Positions 21,901 through 36,227 of a stretch of 64,000 bases of DNA are shown piece after piece. Location of the stretch: positions 248,001-312,000 of the forward strand of contig JAZKJV010010540.1 in NCBI GenBank assembly GCA_037367405.1, read 5' to 3'. A model generated the notes under the pieces. That model was not told where the DNA came from, searched no databases, and worked only from the letters and a program-made list of their open reading frames with translations. Numbering within the stretch: the first letter of the stretch is position 1; each line of letters starts with the position of its first letter. Source of the stretch: Ottelia alismoides (Eukaryota > Streptophyta > Magnoliopsida > Alismatales > Hydrocharitaceae). The position numbers and the translations under genes were made by a program.

Positions 21901-22474
21901 AGCGGGTGGAGTTATTCCTCCAAGTGTAAATAGTATCGGTCGCCACGAGATTCTCTAAGGCGAGAGAATCAACCAACTTCGCAAACAAAAGAGAGCATGG
22001 GTCCCTACCACCCCTTGAGCGAGGACGATCGGATAAATGAAGCGTGGCGTTGAAGTCTCCCCCAATGAGCCAAGGAACCCCCTCAAAAGCGGAGCTAGCA
22101 GCACGCAGATCCTCCCATAACTCATTCCTCTTCAGGTGACAATAGGGACCGTATACGCAGGAGAAGGCGATCGGCAAAGCATCGGACTCAACTAGCACAA
22201 CAGATAGCAAATGTCTCCCCACAAGCAAAGAGCTGAAGGAAAACATCACCGATCTCCACGCAATAAACAATCCCCCGGCCGCCCCGTCCGCATCCAACGC
22301 TCTAAACTCATCCAGAGCGCCCGTCCCAAAGGAGCGCCACATCAAGTTGTCAATTCCCCTCAATTTCGATTCTTGAATTAGGATAATATCGCATCCTCAC
22401 TCAGAAGCTCTAAAGCCCAATGTCCTTTTATCAGCCTCCCCTAACCCCCTCACATTCCAGGATAGGATCTTCAT
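18995..22474 (-). pseudogene. L1 ORF2: AP-endonuclease, reverse transcriptase, zf-RVT
   Basis: ORF2 starts at ATG 22474 with MKILSWNVRGLGEADKRTLG. The endonuclease shows VYGPYC, GGDFNATLHLSDR, YTWRNN, SRLDRFLAS and SDHSPI. The RT (19994-21430) shows DGSPGPDGFS, NFRPISISN, AFIRGRQISD, KIDFAKAYDSLEW, RGLRQGCPLAPLLF and the catalytic FADD at about 20420-20431. The C-terminal zf-RVT domain lies at 19029-19430 (CGLCASAVESSEHLFFEC). Lesions are an in-frame TGA at 22397-22399, a TAG near 21486 and frameshifts near 20000 and 19300. Catalytic residues are retained, so it became a pseudogene fairly recently. Confidence 0.9.
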
Positions 22475-22479
22475 TAAGA

Positions 22480-24379
<1,900 letters not shown>

Positions 24380-25009
24380 CAATTGCCTAGTCTTGGAGAT
24401 AATGAACAGACTAACCGCATCCCCTAAAATTAGGGGACGGCCACACTTCTCATGAGATCTCACTATCTCATGAAATCTCATTATCTCATGATATCTCCTA
24501 TATTTACAACAATTGTTGTAAATTATTTCACAAAAATAATTCATAATAATCATGTGAAATATTGCAATCATGCCATTGAAAAAATGTGAATCACATTCAC
24601 ATCTCAAAACAAAATGTGAATTATATTTTCAATTAATTATCCAACGTGAATTCAATTCACATCAATAATTAATCAACAAATATAAATCACAAATAGTTCT
24701 CTCTTATATATTATAAATCACATTTATAATATATATGATTAATACGGATAGTGCTATCTACATTATTCATATCCATGATAATTAAATAATATTTAATCAT
24801 CTTGGATCTCTATCCTCATGTGCCCAAATAATTTGAATCACATTCACATTATTCACATCTTTGATAATTAAATCATATTTAATTATCTCAGATAACTCTC
24901 TTTATAATATAAATCAAATTCATATTATTCATGATAATTAAATCACATTTAATTATCAATTTTCTCAATGCTTGGATACACATATCAACAATGAAATTAT
25001 CCATGAACT
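24380..25009 (-). repeat. LTR-like sequence, segment 2
   Basis: It resumes after the LINE with the duplicated CAATTGCCTAGTCTT and is extremely AT-rich. It has runs of related words (ATCACATTCACATT, TAATTAAATCATATTTAATTAT) repeated through 24600-24960. No gene is seen. It ends at the GAACT target of copia C. Confidence 0.45.
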
Positions 25010-25164
25010 TGTTGGGAAAAGAGACTTCGTTCTTGATTCAGAAAACCCTAGGCTCTCTTATATAGGGAGAGACCTAAAGGGTAAATTACAGAGAGGTCTA
25101 TATAAGATAAAGAAATAACTATAAACTACATAAAGAGATAATGATACTACGAACTATCTCTACA
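25010..25164 (-). repeat. Copia C 3' LTR (155 bp)
   Basis: Begins TGTTGGGAAA and ends CTCTACA on the plus strand. It carries the shared CTAGGCTCTCTTATATAGG core. Confidence 0.95.
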
Positions 25165-25171
25165 CTCCCCC

Positions 25172-28100
25172 TCAAGGTGGAGCATAGATATCTATCATGC
25201 TCAGCTTGGATGAACATCTCTGAAACGGTCCTCTGAGCAGTGGCTTGGTGAATATATCTGTTGTCTGATCTCCCAAGCTCACATGTGCAGTAGATATCAA
25301 TCCTCTCTGGATCAAGTCCCTCGTGTAATGGCAGTCAACTTCAATATGCTTGGTCCTTTCATGGAAAGCTGGATTGTTGGCAATAAACAATGCTGCCTGA
25401 TTGTCACACTGGAGCTTCATAGGCAGGGGCACAACTACATGTAGATCGTCTAGTACAGAACGAACCCACATCATCTCCGTGCTGGCTTGAGCCATGGCCC
25501 TATATTCAGATTCTGCACTGGACCTTGCCACAACAGTTTGTTTCTTGCTTTTCCAAGAAACCAAAGAGCCTCCAATAAACACTGCAAACCCTAAGGTTGA
25601 TTTTCGGTCCTTAGGACATCCTGCATAGTCTGCATCTGCACACGCTGAGACAGATAAGTCTGTGTCCTTCCTGAATAGTAGCCCTGACCCTGGAGAAGAC
25701 TTCAGATATCTCAGTATCATGTGTATAGCATCCATGTGAACCTGTCTTGGCTGCTCCACAAATTGACTCACCCTGCTAACAACAAATGCAATGTCTGGGC
25801 GAGTAATGGTAATGTAGAGGATTTTTCCCACTATTTCTCTATATCTCCTCTTATCCACTTCATATGTATCACCATCATACAGCTTCATGCTGGGGTCCAT
25901 GGGAATACTAGATGGTTTGCACCCATCCATGCCAGTCTCAGTCAGGAAGTCTGTAATATACTTCCGTTGTGTCATGACCAAGCCTTGTGCATTCCTTGCA
26001 AATTCCAACCCCAGAAAATATCTTAGGGTTCCAAGGTCCTTTGTAACGAACTGACTGCCTAGGAATGCCTTAGCCCTCTTTATGCCCTGAACATCATCTC
26101 CTGTAACAAGAATATCATCCACATAGACCATAATGACAACCGTACCTGCCGATGACTTCTGGACAAACAATGAGTGATCGGCATTTGACCTCTTGAATCC
26201 ATGTTGCTCAATCAGGTTAGACAACTTCTGGAACCATGCTCTGGGACTCTGTTTGAGACCATATATCGCCTTGTGAAGTCTACAGACCATGTGCTTCTCC
26301 CCCTCAGCAGTAAACCCAGGTGGCTGCTGCATGAAGACATCCTCCTGTAGGTCACCGTACAGAAAGGCATTCTTCACATCCAGTTGAAATATGCTCCAAT
26401 CACGTACCACAGCAACAGATAATAGAATACGAAGCGTAGAGTGCCTCGCCACTGGAGAGAAAGTATCCATGTAATCCACACCGCAGGTTTGTGTAAACCC
26501 ACGGGCAACCAAGCGTGCTTTGTATCTATCCAACGTGCCATCTGCATGATATTTGACTGTGAAGACCCATTTACAGCTCACAATGGATGCATCAGAAGGT
26601 GCAGGGACCAAAGACCAAGTGTCACGAGACTGTAGGGCCCTCATTTCGTCCTCCATTGCTAATCTCCAGCATTCATTCTGTAAGGCTTCCTGGTATGTCC
26701 GTGGTATATCCACGGAAGATAAGGCTGTGGCAAATCGCTGAAAATCCCTAGTGAGACGGTGAAAGGAAACTTGTGAAGCGAAAGGATACGAGGCACATTG
26801 CCTCCTCTGCTTCCGAATAGCAATCGGAACATCAAGATCATCATCTGTTGTACTAGATGGGCTAGTGTCTGCCTGTACTGAAGGATCCTGCACATGTACC
26901 AAATCTGACCCGTCAGTAGTAATGCCATCTGAACATACCTGAGGCGTGATGATCGGCTGGTGCGTAGTCTGAGCAGGACCTGACCGGCGTGTATAGAACA
27001 TAGGTAATGGTGATATGATGGGTCGTGGAATGGGTGAAGGTGGAGGAGGTGGTGGGGGTGGTGGAGGTAGTGCTGGCATGGAGACAGACCCAGGGGACGA
27101 CTCAAGTGTACTCAATGTAGGTGGTGGAGGAACATAGATATCATCAGTGGTAGTGGATGGTACCATTCTGTCACCTGCAGGAGAGAAATACATGACAGAC
27201 TCAAAGAAGGTGACATCAGCACTCACAAAGTACCTCTTAGTTGCAGGATCATAACATCGGTAACCCTTCTGAGTTCTGGAATAACCAACAAAGACGCACT
27301 TGACTGCTCTAGGAGAGATTGTCAAGTCCGGGAGATAGACGATGCACAAAAGCCATAGTACCAAAGATACGTGGAGTTAGTGAAAATAACTCCTTATCTG
27401 GAAAAATAATGGACATAGGTATCTTTTCACCAAGGACTGAGGATGGCATTCGGTTTACCAGATAACAAGCAGTAAGAACAGCATCGCCCCAGAAAGAAAT
27501 AGGGGCACAACTCTGAATCAACAATGTACGAGTAATATCTAAAAGATGGCGATGCTTTCTTTCCGCAACACCATTTTTTTGTGAGGTATATGCACAAGTG
27601 GTTTGGTGAATAATACCCTTTGATGAAAGGAATTGTGAAAGTAGGCGTGTACAAAATTCAAGGGCATTATCGGTCCGAACATATTTGACATTTGCAGGAT
27701 AGACATTGAACACTTCATTAATCAAGTTCTTGATCACATTTCCTGCTTCAGATTTATTTTTCAAAAGAAAGACCCATTACACACGAGAGAAATCATACAC
27801 TACCACAAGATAAAACCTGTGTCCCTGATGATCGGGAACACGACTTGGACCCCATATATCTATATGTAACAACTCAAAAGGGGAGCTACTGCTCGACCTG
27901 TGATGCTTTCCCAACTGACACGCTTCACATCGAAACGAAGAACTAGGAGAGATCTGAGGCAGAAGATGTCGCATTTTCTGAAGTGGAAGGTGACCAAATC
28001 GGAGGTGCCAAATGTACGGAGAGACTGGTCCAGCAGAATGAGAGGAGACGCCAGCATATGAATCCCGGACCAGCCGATACAAACCATTCTGCTCAGAGCC

Positions 28101-29423
28101 ACAACCAATCACCTTGCCCGTGAGTATGTCCTGAAAAATGAGAGAAGACGGGTCAAATATGGCACGACAATTCAAATCCTTCGTAATCTGACTAATAGAT
28201 AGCAAATTCATTGAGAACTCAGGAGCATGCAGAACATTCTGTAATTGCAAAGTGGAGGACAGGAAAACCTCCCCCTGTCCAACAAGGGGCGAATGGGTAC
28301 CATCTGCTATCTGCACTGACCGACCGGGAGGAATGTCCCTGTAGGCCTTTAATCTACCTCTATCTCGGCAGAGATGATGTGTGGCTCCGGAATCAATAAT
28401 CCAGTCAGATATATCATGAGGTGTAGTAGATCTACCTGAGGAGCTTGCGGCTGCGGAAGAACTGGTAGAGGCAGTGGCAGCAATATCTGAGGAGCCACCA
28501 GACGAATCACCAGAAGCATGTGGCATAATATCTCGGAGACGGGCCACAAGTTCGTCAAATCGACTATCTGCAGTAGAAGTCAGTGGAGACTGGGAGTGCT
28601 CTGCAATACGTGTTGATGCTGGAAATCCATACTTCGAATAGCATGTCTCCTCCGAGTGTCATGTGCGGTGACAATAGGAGCATGTCTGACTGAAGCGACC
28701 ACCCCTCGCTTGGGGTCCACAGCCACGTCCACGACCACGACCAGATAGTGGTCCACCTCTCCCACGCGAGACTGCCATCGCTGAAGGAGGTGGAGTAGAA
28801 GAGCTGGAGGAAACTGGAATAAAGCTAAGCCTTCTGTAAACATCCTCAACTGGAGGAATAACTGCATCAGCGAGAATCTGAGATCGAGCTGCATCGTACT
28901 CAGGGTCAAGGGCCGCAAGTAGAACACCAACCATGGTGGCGTTTCGAAACGCCTTCTGCTGCTCAGGAGTTGCAGTCAGAGGGATGATACTGTATAACTT
29001 CTCAAACATCCCTCTTAGGGATGTATAAAGAGAATTGAGAGGTCTGCCGCTCTGCTTCATTGTGAATATGTCGTGCTGAAGCTGCAACATCTTCGTCTCA
29101 TTTCGCACCTGCGAATATGTGGCGGCAAGAATGTCCCACATTGCCTTAGCAGTGAGCTGATGGAGGACGTCGTTGGCAATCTCCATCGTCAAGGTACCGG
29201 ACAACCAGACCTTTGCATAGGAATCATCAGCCTCCCATGAGGCATAGATCCCAGTCTTCTCTGCGGGCTCATCCTCGATAAGAATGTGCTTCTTACCATT
29301 CGACTTCATGAGGCTCATGAACTGCATAGCCCAGAGCTCATAGTTAGACCCGTCCATTTTGACTATTGGCGCAAGACCTTTGAATGCGCCGGTGGAGGGC
29401 ATATCAACTTTTGATTCTGACAT
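25172..29423 (-). pseudogene. Copia C polyprotein with two nonsense codons and one frameshift
   Basis: Gag begins at 29423 (MSESKVDMPSTGAFKG). The zinc knuckle CSYCHRT is cut by TGA near 28657-28661, where copia A has GGA (Gly). Protease (IDSGATHHLC), pre-integrase and the start of integrase (HIDIWGP) follow in 27777-28547. A TAA near 27777 replaces a Ser codon in FSRxSWVF. Integrase continues (RTDNALE, NGVAERKH) to about 27318, where a 2-base deletion relative to copia A shifts the frame. The frame then runs intact to the end through the proline linker, RT (YVDD near 26115-26130) and RNase H (DADYAG, CDNQAA). All catalytic motifs are still present. Confidence 0.93.
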
Positions 29424-29910
29424 ACTGCCGCTTGGAGAAGAACTAGGATATATAGACGTGATGCTGAATGTCTACAACAACTGCATCGGACTTGAGTGCG
29501 TATGTAGACGTTACGCACTCAAATCCATAGAACGGACGAGGAAGGAACTAGGGCACGCCTTACAAGGGGCTGACAACCCTTTTTAGCGGCTGGGAGCCGC
29601 TTGGATACCTTGCGCGGGTGGTTGTTCACGCGCCCGAAGGGTCGGCAGCGGCAGATGGTGGTTCCACCAGGTGGATGGAGCCGCAAGGGGCTGGGACCTC
29701 CTCCGGCAGCTGGTTGGGGCTGGGATCCCCTCTGGCGGCGGGCTGGCTGGAGCCGTTGGGGGCTGAGATCGCCAGCGATGGAGGGATGGGTCCTCCGGAG
29801 AGAGAGGCGGCGGCGGCGTGTACTAGAGAGAGAGAGAGAGGCGGCGGTGATTCCGAGAAGAGGGAGGCGGGTGGGGAAGGGGCGGCGGGGGGGTGGAGAG
29901 CCCTAGGGTG

Positions 29911-29922
29911 GCTCTGATACCA
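29911..29922 (-). other. Copia C primer-binding site (initiator Met tRNA)
   Basis: Minus-strand TGGTATCAGAGC adjoins the 5' LTR at 29923. Confidence 0.93.
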
Positions 29923-30077
29923 TGTTGGGAAAAGAGACCTCGTTCTTGATTCAGAAAACCCTAGGCTCTCTTATATAGGGAGAGACCTAAAGGGTAAATT
30001 ACAGAGAGGTCTATATAAGATAAAGAAATAACTATAAACTACATAAAGAGATAATGAAACTACGAACTATCTCTACA
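29923..30077 (-). repeat. Copia C 5' LTR (155 bp)
   Basis: Two substitutions separate it from 25010-25164. Confidence 0.95.
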
Positions 30078-31010
30078 GAACTCTTTCAAGGATAATGCGC
30101 TTTCTCCGCGGATACTTGGAGATAAGGATAGGGTGATTGTATTGTTCCACGTATAGTGACTTGGATATTGATATCAAATCCCAAATCCAGATCTTGCGGA
30201 CCGCCCATAGATGTTTGATTAAATCAAAAACGCAGATCTAATCTTCTCATTGCATCTGAATCACATTCAGATCAATGTCCAACATTTGGACTAAGATTAG
30301 ATCACTTCTCTATGAGAGGAGTCACTAAAATCCAGACATGTTTCATTATTCCCTCGGAATGGAAGCGTCATAGTTATACAATCGTTTAAGATCACATCAC
30401 CCTCAGGTATTCCTAATACATGTACATCCTGCATATTGGAAGACCCAGAATAAATCCGAAGTTTTAAATCTCTTTTAGACTCTCCTTCAGGGTTTTATCA
30501 TTAAGTTTTTCATTTAATCATTGGAAGTTAATATCGATCATATACTTTCCAAAAGCATATATCATACCCAGGTGTTGATCATATACTTTCCAAAAGTATA
30601 TATCAAACTTACAAATTCACTCAATCTTCCAAAGCGAGACGACCATGCATGTAATTTGATTCTTCCCAATATCTCATGAGTGAGCTCATGTCTTCCGGAT
30701 CAGTAATGAACATGTACGATCCCTTTGAGAGATCGTATTACTCATATGCCCTTGCCAGCACACCAGCGCGCCAGTGTATAGACCTTGGTTAGGTCATCAA
30801 CCTATTGGTCTGTCAAATGTACATACTCGGACATATAGTAACACATCTGTCTCCGGTCAGAGGATGCGTGCCTATATCATGACAACATACGACATAGGAC
30901 TTTGGTTATCTCGATCTTGTTAAGTCAACTCTTTGATCTAACTAATCTGACACCTCCGAATCTCTATTCCTATGCAGAAGACCTTCATCAAGAGGTCGGA
31001 ACGACTACAT
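30078..31010 (-). repeat. LTR-like sequence, segment 3 (5' end)
   Basis: It resumes after copia C with the duplicated GAACT. It contains a local repeat (ATCATATACTTTCCAAAAG near 30537 and 30577) and phrases like those of the large copia LTR (near 30880-30970). The exact end against the H1 RNase H sequence could not be set. No gene is seen. Confidence 0.4.
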
Positions 31011-31109
31011 TAGCCTCCACAGATGTAGATTATGCTATTTCTCCTGAAGACAGACAATCTACCACAGATTACACCATGTTTATTGACAGAAACCTCGTTA
31101 CATGACGGA
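31011..31109 (+). pseudogene. Copia H1: RNase H, first part
   Basis: The translation includes STDVDYAISPEDRQSTTDY and FIDRNLVT, which is the copia RNase H block DADYAGSPxDRRSTTGY with the first catalytic Asp changed to Ser-Thr context and Gly to Asp or Ile. It is cut at 31109 by the solo gypsy LTR; the sequence resumes at 35503 with the second copy of ACGGA. Confidence 0.8.
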
Positions 31110-34100
31110 TGTGAACCCCTCAGGATCTGGGTACCCGTTTACGACACAGTTCGCAACATTCCATTTTATTGACATCGCATTATAAGCATAAATTTATGGG
31201 GAATTTTTTTTTTTGCGAATGAAATAATTTCATCTGACATTCACATAAACATTCATAACCACAAGTTCATAGAACAATTGTCACCAAAATCTCATTTCAT
31301 TAACTTTCATATGTTTTACATGTACAAAGTCTGACAGTACATACAGTATATCCCAAAAATCTGACTGAAGAGAAAATAAGCATATTACATTAATAACAGG
31401 ACAAAAACTTGACACAAAAACACATACCTTCTAGTATAAACTCTATCTCCTGGAACCCTGTATAGTTACTGAACAACAGACTCCTTTCCTGCCATGCGTG
31501 CAAGGAAGAAAAGGAGTCACAATTGTGAATACAAACCCGTAGTTTAAATAATTAACAAGTAATTTAATGTGCAAAAGAGAGCAAGTAGAAGGTGGAATAA
31601 GCACTATTTACATTTACTTGCATAAGTAAAAAGGTTTTCAAATGTTTGGTACTAAGTTCATTTGTTCTCCCCTTTTTCCCGTTCATCCCATGTATATATA
31701 TTTATATAAAGTTTAGATAAAAGACCCTAACATATAAAGATTTCATGTGTTTTAAGATCATGATTTTGGGTCTTGGAGATCATGTTGCGGAACTTGATGG
31801 CTACTTTCTTGTCATTGAGATCATGTCATGGTTTTCGATAATGGACTGATATGATGATGATGAATTTGATCCTTAATTCTATTTACTCCTTCTAAGTTAG
31901 TGGATAGTCCGTGGTCTTGGTCTGTGTGTAGCCTCACACTATGACTCTAAGGTATTAAAAGTACCTTAGGGTTGGGGGGCCTCCGTAGGCATGCGGTGTT
32001 GTGTAATGCATCCTAACTAAGTTCCCAACACGTCCACTAACTTATAGGGTTTTTGAATCAGATTAAAGTCACTTCTAATCAACTAAATTTTAATTGTGAT
32101 TTCCTCTAAACCTTCACTGTAACTCTCTCAGATGTACTCTTAATGATGTAGATATAGATGTAGATACGAATGATCTGGATGTAGAATCGCCGTCTGTTGG
32201 CGAAAGAAAACTCAAGCGGTGAAGAAGCCTGCAAATGGCTCTTCCGTCTCGCCCTCTAGTTGGAAGGCCGGTCCAATAGAGGGATAGGTCTACTCCCCAA
32301 CTACGCCACTGAGACGGGTGAGAGGGACTTCCCGGGAAGTCGCTCTAGAAAAACAGCCCGACCGGTAACGGGCAACCGAGCTCGTACGTAAAACTGAAAA
32401 CCAAGGATCCCCCGCCTGGGTATCCTAAAACAGGGTCAGCGGAACTGGTCTAAAGTCTGGATCCCAACGAGGCGTAAAAACACTGCGAGCTCGCGTAAAA
32501 ACCGAAATGGGACTGGGATCCTAGACCCGCGCACTTGGCGGCCGCTGCCCAAACTGGGCTTCCTTTCTTCCGCCCAGGTGAGGGTCACCGCCCCCTCGCA
32601 CGGTCAGGTGTAAGGAGCACCGTGACCGGCACTTAAATTTATAAGTCATTACTTATTCACGAACATCTTCACTTTCCTGATCGCTTAACTCTTTTTCGAT
32701 CTTTTCTGTGGTTGATTTTATAGATCTAGTAACTTGTCACAACTTATCTTTAATGATGTATAAAAAAAAGTACTCAAGGATCAATTGATTGAAGATATCT
32801 ATTTATAATGATCTTTAAACTGGCTGCAAAGTATATTGGTGTTCTTGATCATGAACTACATGTATACATTTTTCCTCGCATCTCCCCTCCCTCACTCACC
32901 AAGTTCTCTTGGGTATGGATTAATAATGCTCAAGTCTCCTTACCATTCATATGCTAAGCTCCTGAAGTATCGACATGCTTTAAGGACTTGATGCTGGACT
33001 TTGCATTATTGATATTGTAAAATACACCAGATCTCGTTTTTTTTTAGCAAGGTCAAAATAAGCTAATTTACATTTACTTCTCCAATTATTTGGCACTAAC
33101 TTAAGAAAGATCTACACATTGTAGTAACGGGGTATATAACTAGTCTTCCGTTGCTTATATCTATTAAAGGATGCCGGCTAGTTAAACTCGACCAATACAT
33201 TGCTGCAATGGACCAAACCTATTTAAAGTGCACATCAATTTTTTTTTGAAGCCATCAGAAACTCAAATTGCCAATTGCCAGAAGCTATCAAAGTGCTATG
33301 GAAAAAAAAACCTACAACAGAAGGTTGCTCATTCAAATTGGTGATGGGGATAGTTACAAAGTTCTAGAAAACTTATGCCCATTATTTGGTAGGGACAATC
33401 AGCTATAATATCTGAAATTGGTTTAATTTTTACACTAAAATCCCCATATTAAAACATGAATTTTTAGTCATTATACAGATCTGAAACTTGGGTTCAATAT
33501 AAATCAAAACCCCCAAATTTTTAAGAATCAAAACATGAATTTTGGGGCTCTAATTCAGATCTATAATTCTTGAGATAATACCTTTTAAATCCCCTAATTC
33601 AGAATGAAATCTGTAGCCAATTGTTGGTATAAGTTAACTCAATTGTATGTAAAATACTCCCAATTCTTCCTCTTTTAAAACATGAAATCAGAGCTTTTTA
33701 CTTGGTCTAAATTGAAGACTAAAGTCACAATTTTGTGATATTTGAACATCAGCTAATCACCTACAAGAATCCCCAAATTTCATCTTTAAATACATGAATA
33801 TGGGCTCTAAAACTGATCTGAAGCCAAATGATAGTTCTGAATTTAGGCCCAAGTCATATGCCAAACCCCCCCAACTTTTAATGAGACCTGTAACGTCAAA
33901 ATCTGATCTGATTTCAGATTAGAATTATATAAATCAGTGGCTTTTGAAGAGCATAATGTTGCATGCAAGCCCCTCAATTTCAACTTCATTTCAACAGAAT
34001 TTCATTATCCAAATTCATCTACAAAATCCCCCAATTTTCATCTCTAAAAACCCAAGTACAGGAGTTCTAATCAGATCTGAAATTTCCCTGACTTTTACAC

Positions 34101-35502
34101 TTGGGAGCTTTCAAAGAGTGAAAAGTTCACATGGAAATCCCAAAATTTTACTCTTTTCAAATATGAAACTTAGAAGCTAAACTTGTTTTGAATTAGGTTT
34201 TAAAGTCACATAGAATGGCAGCAAGAAGAGGCTAAGATTTTACATAAAATCATGCACAATAATCATGCATGGCAGCAATGAGGGGAAGAGGATGGTACAT
34301 AAATCAAGTGAAATGAGCATGCATGGCAGCAAGGAGGAGGGAAGGGATGTACCTTTGGATCTCCAAAATGTGGAGATCCAAGACTTGCATGTGGTAGCAG
34401 CAGGTAGCTGCCATGGAAGTTGAATTGGAGCCCCAACAAAGAGGTCTTCTAGCTGCAAAAGAAGCTCCAGAACAACAAATCTTAGCTGCTGTGATTGAAA
34501 TCAATAGAGGGCTCCAGCAACTATCCTGTTTGAAGGTAAGAGCAGGAGTTTAACTTTCGGCTGCAGCAGCTTCTAGTTGGAACTCTTCCTTGGTTGGAGT
34601 TCCAATAGAAGCTCCGATAGAAAAGAAACAATAGCAGTTCCAGGGAGATGAGAGAGAGCTACGGCTCTCATGTTGGAGAAAAGAACGACGGAAGAGAGAG
34701 GGGATAAAAGAAATGGTGGAAATATAAAGAAGAGAAAGTGGGGGAGTTACGTTGGAAATGGAGAGGAATGGGAAAGGAAATTTCCAAGAACCTTCCTTAT
34801 TTTTTTTAGTATATAATATTCTCTATGACTTCATGTAGTGACATCACCACAAACATGTCACTAATGACATCATCATGATGACATCATCTATGATGTCATC
34901 GTGAATATTATTTTGTATATAAAATCAAATTTCAATTTATTTTATATAAGTTGTCTTTACGTAACGTCAGTTCCTGTAGCTGAAAACAAAAATGATTATA
35001 TTTGTTTTTTTTACTAAAAGTTTTACTTTATTTGTCATACTTAAGGTTGATCGTATTCGCACCTCGAGTGTCCATTTTTGATGCGAAATATCTCGTTTTG
35101 ACCGTCTTTTAACGACGATCAATATGAGTATAATATTGATATACTTTTGATCGGGTTTGGATATCCGAAACTTTTGCAATATGGTTTCGGTTCGGGATTA
35201 AATTTTACAATTTAAAAATATCAAACGACCTCCGATTGACGAACGGTCAATTCCGTTGGTCTTGTATCGCCGAATCGGATCTAATGACGGTCTCGGTTCA
35301 TTTCACGGTTTCCGAATTTGCGTCGCGGCTTTTCGCGGCACGCATTACGAAACGACCGCTTTTTGGTCGATTTTGCCCGAACGACTTTTGATTCTTGATC
35401 AATTGGTCGTTTTAGGTTGTTTAGTATTGACCGACAACGTTTTTGGGTTCATTAGACCCAAAATCGGACGACTTCGGGTTTGATTGGAAACCGGATGCTA
35501 CA
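31110..35502 (-). mobile_element. Solo Ty3/gypsy LTR (4393 bp) with 5-bp target duplication
   Basis: The element starts TGTGAACCCC and ends GGATGCTACA, i.e. TG...CA, and is flanked by ACGGA at 31105-31109 and 35503-35507. The uninterrupted target is preserved in the duplicate copy at 36320-36345. Its first 1.5 kb is the reverse complement of the LTR at 1-1278, so it belongs to the same family, in minus orientation. No internal region is present, so it is a solo LTR made by recombination between two LTRs. On the minus strand there is a motif cluster (34839-34898) upstream of a weak TATA-like word (34721-34730). The middle (33420-34190) has degenerate repeats. No protein gene is seen. Confidence 0.93.
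34839..34898 (-). promoter_or_regulatory. Cluster of four TGACATCA motifs in the gypsy LTR U3
   Basis: TGACATCA occurs at 34839-34846, 34865-34872 and 34879-34886, and in inverted form (TGATGTCA) at 34891-34898. The cluster lies about 110-180 bases upstream of the TATA-like word in the minus-strand sense of the LTR. TGAC-core octamers are bind sites of bZIP proteins in general; use here is inference. Confidence 0.5.
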
Positions 35503-35829
35503 ACGGAGCAAGAAGCAAACGCTGTCTCTAAATCGAGTGCATAAGTTGAATATAGGGCAATGGCCCAAGCCACTTGTGAGATTAACCGGTTAGTCTCCTT
35601 TCCACAAGAGCTTGGACTTCATGCTACTAATCATGTCCCTTTGTATTGTAACAATAGATTTGCTATCTACATTGCAACCAATCATGTATTCCATGAGTGG
35701 ACTAAGCACGTTGAAGTTGAATGTCATTTCATTCAAGATGCGATACAAGGAGGGAATACTACTCTGCATATTTCCACAGATCTTCAGCTTGCAGATATAG
35801 GCATGATAAATACATATGCTCTAACTTAA
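35503..35829 (+). pseudogene. Copia H1: RNase H, second part and C-terminus
   Basis: It resumes after the solo LTR: the W(R)SKKQ region in a shifted frame, then EYRAMAQATCEINRLVSFPQ, HVPLYCNNRFAIYIATNHVF (the catalytic Asp of CDN is Asn in this copy), HVEVECHFIQDAIQGG and LADI, ending INTYALT. It is followed by a polypurine tract AAGGGGAAA near 35829-35837. An in-frame TAA precedes EYRAMA, so it is dead. Confidence 0.85.
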
Positions 35830-35837
35830 GGGGAAAT

Positions 35838-36227
35838 GTTGAAGCCATTTGATTATCCGCTTATTCTAATTCATTTTTATTGAGTTCTGTAACCCTTCGG
35901 GGTCTCTTTTGTAATTATCACCACTTAGATTCTAGGATTTCTCGCTACATAAGAAACCCCATATGCCCAGAATAAATCATTCCATTCATTCTCAATTTCT
36001 CTCCGCATCTATAAAATGCAAAGGGCTTCTCTCTCCCTCCTACATTGATAGAGAATACTTCCTAAGCTACACTAAAATCCATTTGTGTAAGAATTATCCA
36101 CCTACCAATAATAATTCCCTCGTCATATAATCCTCAAATCCTCAAACCTCTGCTCCAAAAACGTTGAAGAGAAGACAAAGGACCAGAAGTAGATCTCCAC
36201 CAACTGGACCAACACGCAACCATTAGA
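35838..36227 (+). repeat. Copia H1 3' LTR, first copy (partial)
   Basis: Begins TGTTGAAGCC directly after the polypurine tract. It contains CTCGCTACATAAGAAACCCC, a plausible promoter segment (TACATAAG), and CTTCTCTCTCCCTCC. No LTR end is found: the sequence runs into a second copy of RNase H at about 36228 through the word CCAGA. Confidence 0.7.

Larger units (their letters stand above)
25010..30077 (-). mobile_element. Copia C: complete copia element, three lesions (5068 bp)
   Basis: LTRs of 155 bp (25010-25164, 29923-30077) differ at only 2 positions. The target duplication GAACT (25005-25009 and 30078-30082) is exact. On the minus strand the order is primer site 29911-29922, GC-rich leader with a GAGA run (29825-29845), Gag start at 29423, polyprotein, and polypurine tract at 25165-25173. 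It is a member of the same family as copia A and B. Its polyprotein is broken in three places, so it would need proteins from a relative such as A. Confidence 0.95.
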
